From Arenicola marina (lineage: Eukaryota; Annelida; Polychaeta; Arenicolidae): 64,000 bases of DNA. Made by a program: the position numbers and the translations under genes. Position 1 is the stretch's first letter; every line of letters starts with the position of its first letter. Below the pieces are notes generated by a model. The model was not told where the DNA came from and did no database searches. It worked only from the letters and a program-made list of their open reading frames with translations. Of this stretch, positions 50,301 through 58,994 are shown one piece after another. The DNA is taken from contig OZ025255.1 of the NCBI GenBank assembly GCA_964019135.1, positions 42,314,811-42,378,810 on the forward strand, read 5' to 3'.

Positions 50301-53300
50301 TAGCCAGTGGTTCAATAGACAAAATAAATAAATACGGTGACAGTGGATCACCCTGTCTACAGCCGCGCCCTAATGAAAAAAACTGGGAAAAAACACCGTT
50401 GTTTATAACACAACTGCAGACATCCTTATAAAGTATTCTAATCCAATTAATAAAAGATATACCAAGACCGTTCGTATCTACCACGTTATCCACATAATTC
50501 ATTACAGTGGTGCCATGTCCACCGATTTCACGAATTACCAGTGGTGCCATGTCCATCCATTAAACAACATTACAGTGGTGCCATGTCCACCGATTTCACG
50601 AATTACCAGTGGTGCCATGTCCATCCATTAAACAACATTACAGTGGTGCCATGTCCACCGATTTCACGAATTACCAGTGGTGCCATGTCCATCCATTAAA
50701 CAACATTACAGTGGTGCCATGTCCATCCATTAAACAACATTACAGTGGTGTAATGTCCACCGACTAATGCCCTGAACGTCCTGTTTTAATCCTTCTGGGG
50801 AACGGGCAGCCAGGCCTCTTGGGCACACTCAGTTATTGTTGACATAATACAGCTCTGTTGTTTTTGTTATAGGATGAGCCCCGCCAAGTGGTTACCGCAG
50901 CCGTCTGGCTCAGATGGGTAGGTCTGCTTGTGTTTGTCTCCATGTCTACATACGTCGGTCTGTCGCACTGTCATGGCAAGAGTGTCTCTGTCACCACCCA
51001 GTAGCAAACAACCATATTCCCTTAGGATGCAACAGTGGTACGATACATACCAGATACGATTGTGCCCCAGGTACGATTCGACCTCAACCAGCGAACGAAT
51101 GATGCTTGAAATCCTGTTTTTTATGCGGCAATGGAACGTGGTTTTCAACTTAAGCAAAACTCAGCCAATTATCTTGTAATTAAGAGTGAAATATAGTTTA
51201 CCTCTCGTAGGAGAACTTATCTCTGTCCTTGGCAGTTATGAAGTTTTCGAATTTTGCTAAAGGAAATTTCTTGCTCTTGTCGAAGCTATAATTCCTATTC
51301 AAGGGAAAAACATTTTCAAGGCGTTTTTGGCCTATATCCGTTTTAATATAATTCTGGAATGACTTTTTCTAACCGAAAACAGACTATGCCCCCTCCCCCC
51401 CCCCCTCCTCCTCTTTTCACCGTTTCCTTGTCATGACTGAACGTATCCTTCCGTCCTGCTCACTGTCAACCCATACTACCCTTAGTATGGCAATTGAGCG
51501 CCTGAAGTGCACTGAAAACCACTTTTGACACTCAATCTCGACTTTCGTTCAGTCATTTTATGTCCCTCAGATTTCTCCCCAAACTAGCTTCTTGATCTTC
51601 GAAGCATACGTTGCGCACACATAAAGTTGCACGTCCGTTGACATCATTTTGACATAAGCACCTAGTCGGGCCGAAAACCTCAAAACTAAGACATATTAAT
51701 ATACTAGCATATCTTTCTGGATACAGACGTGGCAGGACTGCCGCCTGACCTGGAATCCGGATAGCCACCAAGACCAGAAGACCTTGATCCTGCCATTTGA
51801 TCGCTTTTGGATCCCGGACATCACTCTCTACGACAGGTGACGTATGTCCACTTCTGGATCCCGGACATCACTCTCTACGACAGGTGAAGTATGTCCACTT
51901 CTGGATCCCGGACATCAATCTCTACGACAGGTGACGTATGTCCACTTCTGGATCCCGGACATCACTCTCTACGACAGGTGGACAGGTAACGTATGTCCAC
52001 TTCTGGATCCCGGACATCACTCTCTACGACAGGTGACGTATGTCCACTTCTGGATCCCGGACATCACTCTCTACGACAGGTGACGTATGTCCACTTCTGG
52101 ATCCCGGACATCACTCTCTACGACAGGTGACGTATGTCCACTTCTGGATCCCGGACATCACTCTCTACGACAGGTCACGCATGTCTACTTCTGGACCCCG
52201 GACATCACTCTCTACGACAGGCGACGTATGTCCACTTCTGGATCCCGGACATCACTCTCTACTACAGGTGACGTATGTCCACTTCTGGATCCCGGACATC
52301 ACTCTCTACGACAGGTGATGTATGTCCACTTCTGGATCCCGGACATCACTCTCTACTACAGGTGACGTATGTCCTCTTCTGGATTCCCGGACATCACTCT
52401 CTACGACAGGTGACGTATGTCCACTTCTGGATCCCGGACATCACTCTCTACGACAGGTGACGTATGTCCACTTCTGGATCCCGGACATCACTCTCTACGA
52501 CAGGTGACGTATGTCGACTTCTGGATCCCAGACATGACGTATGTCCACATCGGACACCCGTGATATAGTCTGTGCATTGTTGCACAAGTGGCACCTTGTC
52601 TCACCGTTGCAGATTTCTTGGCGAGCGGCTGTGTCAAGACAATGCAAGATAAATTTAAATGGTTCTCGTCACTAGAAGGCAGCCAGATACAAACAGTAAT
52701 CGAGTCAGGTGAGAACCATTTTTCGCGAATTAAACTCACGGCAGGAAGCAATCGCCTGCTCCAGGAACAGAACCGTAAACGTTATGACGGGCGTCTGGTA
52801 TGGTAAGCTAATCCAACCCCTGGCGGTAAACGTTATGACTACTAGTGCCACCATTTGTCAATATATGTGTTTGTGGCCTTAACGCTGCGTGTTCACGTAT
52901 CTCAGTCGTCCATAGCACAGTGGGTAGCGCATTGACCTGCAGAGCTGCACATCGCCTCTCTGTGCCCCCCCAGCATGTATCACCTACATATAGGGGGGGG
53001 GGGGGTCATGTTTCCAGATCACGAATCAAACAGTTCTTTAATCACAGTTCACGGTGAATTAAAAGACGAACTCCCTGCATACAATAATGATGGCGGATAT
53101 ATTATATAAAATGGCGGTTTCCATATTTCCGATTATTTAAAAATCAGTCGACAATAAATGGAAATCTTTGATCACGAGGGTCGGCTAATGCCTAATTCCC
53201 AGTTCACGAGGAATTATTTTCCTCATTCCCAGTTCACGGTGAAATTAAAAGCTCATTTCCGAGGAATCCCCCCCCCCCCTCCCCCAAAAAAAAATTACCC

Positions 53301-56300
53301 GCCGTTCCAGCCATCGCCCTGGTTAATACAATGTGAACACACATTCATTCCCCTCTCAGACATATATTCATGAAATCCCCCCTTTCAGCAGTACGGGAGG
53401 CTACTTCGAAGGAGTGGACAAGTTCCGACCGGTGCTGAATGCCTCGGGGTCGATCACCCTGATGGCACCGGTCATCCTCACCTTCACCTGCAAGATGGAC
53501 ATCACTTACTTCCCTCTGGACCTGCAGCGATGCCCCCTCAAGTTTGCCTCCTGGTCACATACCGGCGCGGACATCGACGTCGTCAACCTGCGAACATCCG
53601 GGGACCTGACCAACTACGCCGACAACGGCGAGTGGGCGCTGATAGGGCTACCGGCGCGCCGCCTGGAGGAGAAGTACCCGTGCTGCGAGGATCCATTCCC
53701 CGCGGTCATCTTTACGCTCATCTTCCGGCGTCAGAGTCTGTACTACTTCTTCAACCTGGTCATGCCCTGTATTCTCATCTCGGCCATCTCCACCCTGGTG
53801 TTCTACCTGCCGCCCGAGAGCGGGGAGAAGGTGTCCCTGGGGATCACAGTGCTGCTGTCTCTCTGTGTCTTCATGTTGATGGTGTCCGAGAGAATGCCGG
53901 CCACGTCAGACACCGTGCCTCTCATTGGTAAGTCGTCAGACACCGCGCCTCTCATTGGTAACTCGTCAGACACCGTGCCTCTCATTCGTAAGTCGTCAAA
54001 CACCGTGCCTCTCATTGGTATGTCGTCAGACACCGTGCCTCTCATTGGTAAGTCGTCAGACACCGTGCCTCTCATTGGTAAGTCGTCAGACACCGCGCCT
54101 CTCATTGGTAACTCGTCAGACACCGTGCCTCTCATTGGTAAGTCGTCAGACACCGCGCCTTTCACTGGTATGTCGTCAGACACCGTGCCTCTCATTGGTA
54201 AGTCGTCAGACACCGTGCCTCTCATTGGTAAGTCGTCAAACACCGTGCCTCTCATTGGTAAGTTGTCAGACACCAAGCCTCTCATTGGTTAGTCGCCAGA
54301 CACCGTGCCTCTCATTGGTAAGTCGTCAAACACCGTGCCTCTCATTGGTAACTCGTCAGACATCGTGTCTCTCATTGGTAAGTCGTCAGACACCGTGCCT
54401 CTCATTGGTAACTCGTCAGACACCGTGCCTCTCATTGGTAAGTCGTCTGATACCGTGCCTCTCATTGGTAAGTCGTCAGACACCGTGCCTCTCATTGGTA
54501 AGTCGTCTGATACAGTGCCTCTCATTGGTAAGTCGTCAGACACCGTGCCTCTCATTGGTAAATCGTCTGATACCGTGCCTCTCATTGGTAAGTCGTCAGA
54601 CACCGTGCCTCTCATTGGTAACTCGTCAGACACCGTGCCTCTCATTGGTAAGTCGTCAGACACCGTGCCTCTCATTGGTAAGTCGTCAAACACCGCGCCT
54701 TTCACTGGTATGTCGTCAGACACCGTGCCTCTCATTGGTAAGTCGTCAGACACCGCGCCTTTCACTGGTATGTCGTCAGACACCGTGCCTCTCATTGGTA
54801 ACTCGTCAGACATCGTGCCTCTCATTGGTAAGTCGTCAAACACCGTGCCTCTCATTGGTAACTCGTCAGACATCGTGCCTCTCATTGGTAAGTCGTCAGA
54901 CACCGTGCCTCTCATTGGTAACTCGTCAGACACCGTGCCTCCCATTGGTAAGTCGTCTGATACCGTGCCTCTCATTGGTAAGTCGTCAGACACCGTGCCT
55001 GTCATTGGTAACTCGTCAGACACCGTGCCTCTCATTGGTAAGTCGTCAGACACCGTGCCTCTCATTGGTAAGTCGTCAAACACCGCGCCTTTCACTGGTA
55101 TGTCGTCAGACACCGTGCCTCTCATTGGTAAGTCGTCAAACACCGCGCCTTTCACTGGTATGTCGTCAGACACCGTGCCTCTCATTGGTAAGTCGTCAGA
55201 CACCGTGCCTCTCATTGGTAAGTCGTCAGACACCGTGCCTCTCATTGGTAAGTCGTCAGACACCGTGCCTCTCATTGGTAAGTCGTCTGATACCGTGCCT
55301 CTCATTGGTAAGTCGTCTGATACCGTGCCTCTCATTGGTAAGTCGTCTGATACCGTGCCTCTCATTGGTAAGTCGTCTGATACCGTGCCTCTCATTGGTA
55401 AGTCGTCTGATACCGTGCCTCTCATTGGTAAGTCGTCAGATACCGTGCCTCTCATTGGTAAGTCGTCAGACACCGTGCCTCTCATTGGTAAGTCGTCAGA
55501 TACCGCGCCTCTCATTGGTAAGTCGTCAGATACCGTGCCTTTCATTGGCAACCGTTCCATAGTCATCCCTCAGTTGGGAAATTTTCTCGTAACAAATAGT
55601 TAAAATGGTAATAAGCTTACTGATTTTGATTCTCTGTTATTTTAACGCTGAAAATATATAAATAAATATAATTATTAATAAATACGTGCTAGTGAAAAAA
55701 TTATATCATTGATGTTCATCTAGAACTTGACATCTGACCTCTGACCTCTGACCTCTGACCTCTGACAGCGCAGTACTTCGCCGCCATCATTATCCTGGTG
55801 ACGTGTTCCTGCCTGCTGACGGTGGTGACGCTGCACGTGCACCACAAGGGTGCGGGGGGTCTGGAGGTGCCCGAGTGGATCAAGGTCGTGGTGCTCGACT
55901 GGCTGGGGGTGCTCACCTACCGGCACAGCCTCCGCTTCCAGGAGAGGAAACAGGTCAGCCAACGCTGAGGAGGGAGGGGGGGAGGGAGCGGGGGGTGGGG
56001 GTGCTCACCTACCGGCACAGCCTCCGCTACCAGGAGAGGAAACAGGTCAGCCAACGCTGAGGGGGGAGGGAGGGGGGGGGGTGCTCACCTACCGGCACAG
56101 CTTCCGCTACCAGAAGAGGAAACAGGTCAGCCAACGCTGAGGGGGGGGGGAGGGAACGGGGGGTGGGGGTGCTCACCTACCGGCACAGCCTCCGCTACCA
56201 GGAGAGGAAACAGGTCAGCCAACGCTGAGGGGGGGGAGGGAGCGGGGGGTGGGGGTGCTCACCTACCGGCACAGCCTCCGATACCAGAAGAGGAAACAGG

Positions 56301-58081
56301 TGAGCCAACGCTGAAAGGGGAGGGAGGGGGGGGGGGGTGCTCACCTACCGGCACAGCTTCCGCTACCAGAAGAGGAAACAGGTCAGCCAACGCTGAGGGG
56401 GGACCGGGGGGAGGGGGGGTGCTCACCTACCGGCACAGCCTCCGCTACCAGGAGAGGAAACAGGTCAGCCAAAGCTGAGAGGGGAGGGAGGGGGGGGGGG
56501 GTGTGCTTACCTACCGGCACAGCTTCCGCTACCAGAAGAGGAAACAGGTCAGCCAACGCTGAGGGGGGAGGGAGGGGGGGGGGTGCTCACCTACCGGCAC
56601 AGCCTCCGCTACTAAGAGAGGAAACGGGTCAGACAACGCTGATGGGTGGAGGGAGTGGGGTGGGTTTGGGAGGACGGGGTGCTGGTTTTACGTTTTACGT
56701 AAGCCTCCGCTACCAGGAGAGGAAACAGGTCAGCCAAAGCTGAGGGGGGACCGGGGGGAGGGGGGGGTGCTCACCTACCGGCACAGCCTCCGCTACCAGG
56801 AGAGGAAACAGGTCAGCCAACGCTGAGGGGGGGAGGGAGCGGGGGTGGGGGGTGCTCACCTACCGGCACAGCCTCCGCTACCAGGAGAGGAAACAGGTCA
56901 GCCAAAGCTGAGGGGGGACCGGGGGGAGGGGGGGTGCTCACCTACCGGCACAGCCTCCGCTACCAGGAGAGGAAACAGGTCAGCCAACGCTGAGGGCGGG
57001 AGGGAGCGGGGGTGGGGGTGCTCACCTACCGGCACAGCCTCCGCTACCAGGAGAGGAAACAGGTCAGCCAAAGCTGAGAGGGGAGGGAGGGGGGGAGGGG
57101 TGCTTACCTACCGGCACAGCTTCCGCTACCAGAAGAGGAAACAGGTCAGCCAACGCTGAGGGGGGCGGGAGGGGGGGTGGTGCTCACCTACCGGCACAGC
57201 TTCCGCTACTAAGAGAGGAAACAGGTCAGACAACGCTGATGGGTGGAGGGAGTGGGGTGGGTTTGGGAGGACGGGGTGCTGGTTTTACGTGCATCATTCA
57301 GTGATATGCTGGGTGGGTGAGATGGGGGGAGGGGGGGGGGGGCTACGTGGTGGATGTAAATGGTGAGCAGCATGTAGATGTTGGTGTAAATGATCACTTG
57401 ATTGAAGTTACTTAAGTAGAATACAAGGTACATGAAAAAAATATCCAGTAAATAAATAGATTACTTAGTCCAAACTAAGTTAACAAACTCAAACTTAATG
57501 TTAACTGAAATCAGTGAAGCATACATCTCAGTTACAGACTAATGATTGTACTTAGACGTAACCCACATGACCAACATAACGTCCGTATCCAGATTGATGA
57601 GGGCCCCCTAGACACCAACAACCACAACGCTCCGGACGTGGACACCAACAGCTGCGAGTTCCGGAGATCAGGACGCCGGTCACGTGAGTCGGCCAGCCGG
57701 AAGTCCTTTCACGGCCGAGTGTCTCGCCACAGCTCCAGACAACACCAGCGGTGGGACCCCTTCAACGGGGGATTCGGCCTTGACCTCGATCCCGAAGGCG
57801 ACTGCGACCGGACGAAAAAGGACTCGGGAAATGACGTGGACGGGAAGATAGTTCGGAGCCTGCTGGCCAAGCAGGTAGCGAGTCTGCGAGAGATTGAGGA
57901 CTGTTTTGAAGGTCAGGAGAATGACCTGAGGGTGGCGCTCGAGTGGCGCCGCGTGGCCATGGTTCTCGATCGGTTCTTCCTCGTCGTTATGTTCATCGGG
58001 AACATCGTCGCCAGCTCCGTCATCCTGCTGCAGCGCCCCCCAGCGATGGACCTGGAAATCGAAGGCTTGTCATCTAGATGA
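47276..58081 (+). CDS. Nicotinic acetylcholine receptor subunit, alpha type, 7 exons
   Basis: Complete gene for a cation channel subunit of the Cys-loop family (plasma membrane, pentameric, gated by acetylcholine). Exons are 47276-47351, 47831-47958, 50873-50917, 51727-51836, 53389-53927, 55769-55953 and 57593-58081. They sum to 1572 nt with all phases consistent, giving 523 residues. Features are a signal peptide (about 1-20), glycosylation site NGT in the first exon-2 strand, loop A WIPDITLYD (111-119), Cys-loop C154-C168 with 13 residues between, loop B Trp175, and vicinal cysteines 218-219 marking an alpha subunit. M1 is about 237-260 and M2 about 266-287. M2 has the GEK entry and so is cation selective. 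M3 is about 301-324, then a 160-residue cytoplasmic loop and M4 about 484-506. Exons 3 (45 nt) and 4 (110 nt) have the sizes typical of vertebrate subunit genes. I cannot assign the exact subtype. Introns 4, 5 and 6 each carry a minisatellite made from the preceding exon's end. Confidence 0.92.
47831..47958 (+). CDS. nAChR exon 2: start of ligand-binding domain
   Basis: After acceptor ..gtcacgcag. Encodes LRNELQKTLFADYDSELLPH, then CNGTTLPVKVSLDISLRGIL, typical of the N-terminal helix and first strand of nicotinic subunits. Ends CTGGATGTG|gtacgt, phase 0. Confidence 0.9.
48165..48390 (+). repeat. Small tandem repeats in nAChR intron 2
   Basis: Three near-identical 45-bp copies (ctctgtttataccataggct then ggagtggctcgttc..) at about 48168-48305, followed directly by about four copies of a 24-bp unit (gttcttcacttcctgtctcc then acac). 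Neither matches an adjacent exon. Confidence 0.85.
49311..49608. repeat. 149-bp tandem duplication inside the LINE
   Basis: 49311-49459 and 49460-49608 are almost identical (for example attcattcag versus attcatttag), splitting the LINE's C-terminal coding region. Low divergence shows the duplication is much younger than the LINE insertion. Confidence 0.93.
50500..50767. repeat. 68-bp tandem repeat at the truncated 5' end of the LINE
   Basis: About 3.5-4 copies of a 68-bp unit (cattacagtggtgccatgtc then caccgatttcacg..) at 50500, 50568, 50636 and 50704 (last one partial). The first copy overlaps LINE coding sequence (minus strand GGHGTTVM), so the array grew from the LINE edge. Within each unit cagtggtgccatgtcca occurs twice. 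Confidence 0.9.
50873..50917 (+). CDS. nAChR exon 3 (45 nt)
   Basis: After ..tttttgttatag. Encodes DEPRQVVTAAVWLRW, equivalent to DEKNQ...TNVWLRQ of other nicotinic subunits. Donor TGG|gtaggt. Exactly 45 nt, the usual length of this exon. Confidence 0.9.
51727..51836 (+). CDS. nAChR exon 4 (110 nt)
   Basis: After ..ctggatacag. Encodes TWQDCRLTWNPD through RFWIPDITLYD plus two bases of the next codon. It contains loop A of the acetylcholine site. Donor GACAG|gtgacg, the first of a tandem series of such donors. Confidence 0.9.
51805..52550 (+). repeat. 47-bp minisatellite copied from nAChR exon 4 end plus donor
   Basis: About 15 copies. The unit is gtgacgtatgtccac followed by ttctggatcccggacatcac then tctctacgacag, i.e. 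the last 31-32 nt of exon 4 (coding FWIPDITLYD) plus the first 15 nt of the intron. One copy has an extra 8-nt gtggacag (near 51980), and some read ctactacag for ctacgacag. ORFs repeating HFWIPDITLYDR are echoes of the exon. Confidence 0.95.
52909..52960 (+). repeat. Possible tRNA-derived SINE fragment
   Basis: TAGCACAGTGG is a perfect RNA polymerase III A-box (TRGCNNAGYGG) inside tRNA-like sequence (gtgggtagcgcattgacctg). No matching B-box is found downstream before a G13 run at 52993-53005, so this is at best a partial element. Confidence 0.35.
53155..53285. repeat. Dispersed repeat ending in poly(C), copy 2
   Basis: Matches 11555-11713 block for block and ends in C12 (53268-53279) followed by ctccccc and an A run. 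An additional ttcacggtgaa(a)ttaaaag block occurs just upstream (about 53049-53064), so the family may contain an internal duplication. Located in nAChR intron 4. Confidence 0.6.
53389..53927 (+). CDS. nAChR exon 5: Cys-loop, loop C, M1 and M2
   Basis: Large 539-nt exon after ..ccccctttcag. It encodes the Cys-loop CKMDITYFPLDLQRC, loop C KYPCCEDPF, M1 and the pore-lining M2, ending PATSDTVPLI plus one base at ATTG|gtaagt. The acceptor is cagcag, so a start 3 nt later (53392) is equally possible and would drop one Ser. Confidence 0.93.
53904..55555 (+). repeat. 30-bp minisatellite copied from nAChR exon 5 end plus donor
   Basis: About 54 copies. The unit is exactly gtaagt plus the last 24 nt of exon 5 (cgtcagacaccgtgcctctc then attg). 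It keeps reading frame and has no stop on either strand in most copies, which gives the long ORFs repeating SSDTVPLIGK (plus) and DDLPMRGTVS (minus). The exon 5 frame stays open through the array until a single TAG at 54290-54292. Donor variants are gtaact, gtatgt and gtaaat; GT is kept in almost every copy. Confidence 0.96.
55733..55768 (+). repeat. 7-bp tandem repeat forming the exon 6 acceptor
   Basis: About five copies of ctctgac lead directly into ctctgacag|CGCAG. The polypyrimidine tract and acceptor AG of intron 5 are therefore made from a short tandem repeat. Confidence 0.85.
55769..55953 (+). CDS. nAChR exon 6: M3 and start of cytoplasmic loop
   Basis: Encodes QYFAAIIILVTCSCLLTVVT (M3), then LHVHHKGAGGLEVPEWIKVV and VLDWLGVLTYRHSLRFQERK with a final Q. 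Both ends fit the phases of the neighbouring exons. Donor AAACAG|gtcagc. Confidence 0.92.
55905..57290 (+). repeat. Long-unit minisatellite from nAChR exon 6 end plus donor, G-rich
   Basis: About 16 copies of a variable 70-95-bp unit: about 46 nt of exon 6 end (gtgctcacctaccggcacag then cctccgctaccaggagag..), the donor AACAG|gtcagc, caacgctga and then a G-rich spacer (ggggggagggagcggggg type) of variable length. Exonic parts are nearly invariant (cttccgc/cctccgc, caggag/cagaag), while spacers vary. The last copies are diverged (ctactaagagag, gtcagac). Confidence 0.94.
57593..58081 (+). CDS. nAChR exon 7: cytoplasmic loop, MA helix, M4 and stop
   Basis: After acceptor ..cgtccgtatccag, chosen because it gives the required phase 0; the ATG at 57542 is not a start. 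Encodes a charged, Ser/Arg-rich loop, then an MA-type helix (GQENDLRVALEWRRVAMVLD) and M4 (RFFLVVMFIGNIVASSVILL), ending LSSR and TGA. A further small loop exon between exons 6 and 7 cannot be excluded. Confidence 0.85.
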   Translation: MDEGPLDTNNHNAPDVDTNSCEFRRSGRRSRESASRKSFHGRVSRHSSRQHQRWDPFNGGFGLDLDPEGDCDRTKKDSGNDVDGKIVRSLLAKQVASLREIEDCFEGQENDLRVALEWRRVAMVLDRFFLVVMFIGNIVASSVILLQRPPAMDLEIEGLSSR

Positions 58082-58267
58082 TCCATGTATCCATTTATGT
58101 TTTGGGTGGTTTGAGTTTGTCGATGATATATCCATGTTGTCGTTAATCCATAGATTTAGTTTCACTTTACAAAACTTTCCCTTCTCCGATTGCCATCTTT
58201 CATACGGGTGACCAGTTGACCCCAGCTGACTTGTCCTAGTAGTAATTTGCATGCCGGGAAGCTTTGA

Positions 58268-58964
58268 ACTCATAAATAAGGTCGCACGCCGGCCAGTTGC
58301 TCTCTCTCACTTCATTTGTCACGGGAAAGCGGTTTTGACCCTCTCCGGGTCCTCACGGCAGCTTCACCTGTGGTCGAGGTAGAGGGCTGGTGACGGCTTG
58401 AAACCTTGTCTTAAGGTATGTTCTTTAAATTAGTTGACTTTATATTACATTGCTTAGGTAACTGGCATGCATGTGCTGGTGTCTCATGTGGATTTGGGGC
58501 TATAAACAGTGCCATGCTGTGTTTAAAGAGGGGCGTGTCTTATCAGCAATCTGTCAGTTGGTGAGTTTGGCCCTTGAACGTGGTTAACATGAATTATCTC
58601 GATGTTATTTAATGGCATAGTAATTATAGTGAATATAGACTAATTTTAAGTTCCTTTTCTGGTTATTTTCTCTACTTTCGACCTCAAAACATTGGCCATA
58701 TGCCGGCCATCTCCGTGTAGTCTTGGTTAGTTCAATAGACTGTGTCCTGCTTCCATAGTTTTTTAATCCCTTATGTTAGTAATTACACGTCTGTCTGCTT
58801 TGTCATACTTATGTAAAATGTGTGTCTATAGTCAGTGGTTATCTGTAAGTTGTCTTTTTCCGTGATCCTTGTCTTCAGGGAAATAAATTTGCCGAGCATT
58901 CAATCCAGCACGTGGTTTGCTTTTATTTCTGACGCCCTGCCACATTTGGAGCCCGATGTGGGGC
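58268..58964 (+). mobile_element. Possible LTR end with primer-binding site
   Basis: A TATA-like cataaataag (58271-58280), an AATAAA (58882-58887) followed by T/G-rich sequence, a segment ending CCACA (58944), then after two bases TGGAGCCCGATGTGGGGC (58947-58964). That last element resembles the tRNA-Lys type primer-binding site of LTR retroelements (about 15 of 18 positions, from memory). The order TATA, AATAAA, CA end, PBS fits an LTR and its leader. The LTR 5' end and any gag/pol are not seen, so it would be a remnant. The 186 bp between the receptor stop and this segment hold nothing else recognisable. Confidence 0.35.
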
Positions 58965-58994
58965 TCCATTGTAACGGCGTGGGCCGGTTTGGTC

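Larger units (their letters stand above)
48510..50767 (-). mobile_element. Decayed Tx1/L1-like LINE in nAChR intron 2
   Basis: Minus-strand remnants of a LINE ORF2, in order. Reverse transcriptase 50556-50185 has GRGCRQGDPLSPYLFIL and the catalytic YADD. A following frame has DKTKAVCLG. The next block, 49973-49533, holds LSLRGRSTVVKGIALPKL and GGISFPRI with ALKISWIRRL, typical of the region after the RT palm in L1/Tx1-type elements. Then 49367-49116 follows, and a C-terminal block 48911-48510 with the zinc-knuckle pattern CSFCGTEAETMQHLLFDC. Stops (for example the TAG at about 49981) and frame breaks separate the blocks, no endonuclease domain is present and the 5' end is lost, so the copy is dead. 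It is antisense to the host gene. Clade assignment is from motif memory. Confidence 0.85.

Noticed and set aside
52613..52709. Exon-like segment in nAChR intron 4 (..caccgttgcag acceptor, ..gagtcag|gtgaga donor, frame DKFKWFSSLEGSQIQTVIES)
   Set aside because: In the phase required after exon 4 it hits TAA within about 13 codons, and the open frame does not resemble any receptor segment. It could be a chance pair of splice sites.
53925..55603. ORFs repeating QTPCLSLVSR or SSDTVPLIGK beyond exon 5
   Set aside because: They arise from the 30-bp array. Kept only as a splicing hypothesis, not as a gene.
57542..57592. ATG at 57542 as a separate gene start
   Set aside because: The downstream frame is the M3-M4 loop and M4 of the receptor; an acceptor at 57591-57592 restores the exact phase.
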